Of a DNA stretch of 64,000 nucleotides, positions 62,702 through 64,000 are shown piece by piece (positions within the stretch are counted from its first letter, which is position 1; every line of letters starts with the position of its first letter). The translations under genes were made by a program, and so were the position numbers. The notes under the pieces are model-generated. The model ran no database searches. It was not told where the DNA came from and saw only the letters and a program-made list of their open reading frames with translations. The stretch comes from CAZUCE01 sp964619265 (GTDB taxonomy: Bacteria; Planctomycetota; UBA1135; GCA-002686595), in the NCBI GenBank assembly GCA_964619265.1, contig CAZUCE010000019.1, forward strand, positions 1 through 64,000, written 5' to 3'.

Positions 62702-64000
62702 TCAATCCTCCTCGGAGGGCAACTTGCGGCCGCGCATGTAGCCGAGCGAATCCATCATGTCCTCGAAGCCTTGATTCAGATCCTTCAACGGCGCGATTGG
62801 AAGGGAACGAGGCCATAGCTCACGCCACTGTTCGTCTGGCGACGTGCGAAGCCGGCCGGGATGTTCAGCGAACCAACCGGGTTCGAGCAGCTGTTCGAGC
62901 GGATTGCCCAGTTGGGCCACCGGCCAGTCCTCCGGAACCGGCAAACCGAGCAGGTGAAGCGCGAGCGGTGCGATGCAGCGCACCTCGCCGATTCGTCCGC
63001 GCGGATCGGATTCGCTGAACAAGCTGCCGGTGTGAGCAAACGCCGGCCCGAAGGCACCGAACAGCCCGCTGGGTCCGGTTTGATGGTGACCCGAAGTGAT
63101 CGAATCGGGGTCGTCCTTCGTTTCGATGTCCACATGCATGCCATGGTCTGAAACCAGCACAACATTGGCGTTCGGAGGCAGTCGTTCCAGCATGCTCGCC
63201 AGCTCAGCGTCGGTGATTTCGTAGCACTGCTTGAGCACGTCGCCGTAGGCCCGCACCTCGTCCGCGTCCACCGGGTAGCCCATGTCCTGCGGCTGGTGGT
63301 AGCGCCAAAACCGGTGGCCTGCTACATCCGGCAGCGACAGGTAAACCACCGAGAGATCGGCCGGATCGTTCTCGAGGAAGTGGCGCGCGACATTTGCAAA
63401 CGACCGATCGCCGGTGCGCGTCCAGGCCAGATCGCGGTACAGGCGCTCGATCATCGGCGAGTCGTGCTCGGGCGCCGGAAACTCCTCCAGAAACTTGGCG
63501 ACGGCTTCTCCGTCGCTGCCGGCAAAGGTGATCAGGGGCTCGACTTCCGCGGCCAACTCCGGCGGCCAAGTCTGCTCGGGAAGGTCCTCCCAGAGCCCAG
63601 GCTTCCAAATCACGCTGGCTTGGGCCTGGGCAGCGTAGGAGGCCAACACCCGGCCGTTGATTTGTTCGGCGGGCCAGGTCACCCAATAGCCAACGAGATC
63701 GACCGTGCGGCCCGCGTCGGACACCAGATTCCACAGCGCAGGTACCTGCCGAGCGTTGCTGGTGTAGGGAAGATTGGTGTGGGTCTCCTCGAGGAAGTAC
63801 CGGACCCCGTGCTCCTTCTCCGAACGGCCGGTGGCGATCGTGGTCCAGATCACCGGCGACCAAGTCGGGATCAGCGTCTCAATGGAACCCAGCACGCCTT
63901 TTTCCGCGAAGGTCGCAATGGCCGGAAGCCGTCCGTTCTCCAGCATTTCCTGGACGATGGTTGGCTCCAGCCCGTCGACGCACAGCAGCACCAGAGGGTC
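62702..64000 (-). CDS. Phosphodiesterase/nucleotide pyrophosphatase family protein (partial)
   Basis: N-terminal part missing; the gene runs past the right edge of the window. The 430+ aa seen belong to the alkaline-phosphatase superfamily (type I phosphodiesterase/nucleotide pyrophosphatase). LLCVDGLEPTIVQEML carries the first metal Asp, TWSPVIWTTIATGRSE the likely Thr nucleophile, LPDVAGHRFWRYH a further Asp and His, and VVLVSDHGMHVD the Asp-His pair. The start is not in the window. The enzyme could act on nucleotides, phospholipids or glycans. It sits directly upstream of the exonuclease. Confidence 0.8.
   Translation of the reverse strand, partial: DPLVLLCVDGLEPTIVQEMLENGRLPAIATFAEKGVLGSIETLIPTWSPVIWTTIATGRSEKEHGVRYFLEETHTNLPYTSNARQVPALWNLVSDAGRTVDLVGYWVTWPAEQINGRVLASYAAQAQASVIWKPGLWEDLPEQTWPPELAAEVEPLITFAGSDGEAVAKFLEEFPAPEHDSPMIERLYRDLAWTRTGDRSFANVARHFLENDPADLSVVYLSLPDVAGHRFWRYHQPQDMGYPVDADEVRAYGDVLKQCYEITDAELASMLERLPPNANVVLVSDHGMHVDIETKDDPDSITSGHHQTGPSGLFGAFGPAFAHTGSLFSESDPRGRIGEVRCIAPLALHLLGLPVPEDWPVAQLGNPLEQLLEPGWFAEHPGRLRTSPDEQWRELWPRSLPIAPLKDLNQGFEDMMDSLGYMRGRKLPSEED

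Overview
The window is about 64 kb of GC-rich, gene-dense bacterial chromosome with no rRNA, tRNA, CRISPR array, insertion sequence or phage gene that I can recognise. The gene set includes ECF sigma/FecR signalling, secreted FG-GAP/VCBS-repeat proteins, carboxypeptidase-regulatory-domain proteins, a VIT/VWA protein, a sulfatase-fold lipoprotein, a K+-dependent membrane pyrophosphatase and a C-terminal secreted-protein module on the 911-aa FG-GAP protein. Together with many lipoproteins this suggests a Gram-negative-type envelope and most resembles a high-GC member of the Planctomycetota. That placement is inferred from gene content only.

Layout. 1-3.2 kb: a membrane-anchored alpha/beta hydrolase coupled to a ChaN-type lipoprotein, then a threonine synthase-like enzyme. 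3.3-8.8 kb: lemA, an M48 (HtpX-like) protease with a long C-terminal extension, a Pro-rich membrane-anchored protein, an ECF sigma factor and its FecR-like partner, all on the minus strand. 9.3-18.7 kb: urocanase (hutU) and histidase (hutH), separated by a TetR regulator with a two-site palindromic operator and an RND efflux pair (adaptor plus permease); hutH is coupled to a small outer-membrane-like lipoprotein. 18.8-27.2 kb: large secreted or anchored proteins and a thioredoxin-like lipoprotein whose W-C-G-P-C motif has an in-frame TGA at the first Cys, read here as a selenocysteine protein. 27.3-45.9 kb: a flippase, a VIT/VWA protein, three GT4 glycosyltransferases, a class III alcohol dehydrogenase with an MBL-fold hydrolase, an S9 peptidase, an SDR enzyme, a low-molecular-weight phosphatase, an FHA protein and a coupled ABC transporter set. 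45.9-54.3 kb: hemB, hppA, rsfS, a 911-aa FG-GAP protein, slyD, rpsN and rpmE2. 54.4-64 kb: two GT39-like membrane proteins, a sulfatase-fold lipoprotein, an Uup-type ABC-F ATPase, a PolB-like 3'-5' exonuclease and a phosphodiesterase-family protein cut by the window end.

Many neighbours overlap by 4 bp (ATGA, GTGA or TTGA), so translational coupling is the main organising feature. Several gene ends carry long GC-rich hairpins. The most unusual item is the UGPC thioredoxin at 22990-23994 with a candidate SECIS hairpin just after the UGA. Secondary points of interest are the TetR double operator overlapping possible start codons, the LemA/M48 operon, the hutH-coupled barrel lipoprotein, and two short tandem duplications that both cover stop codons.
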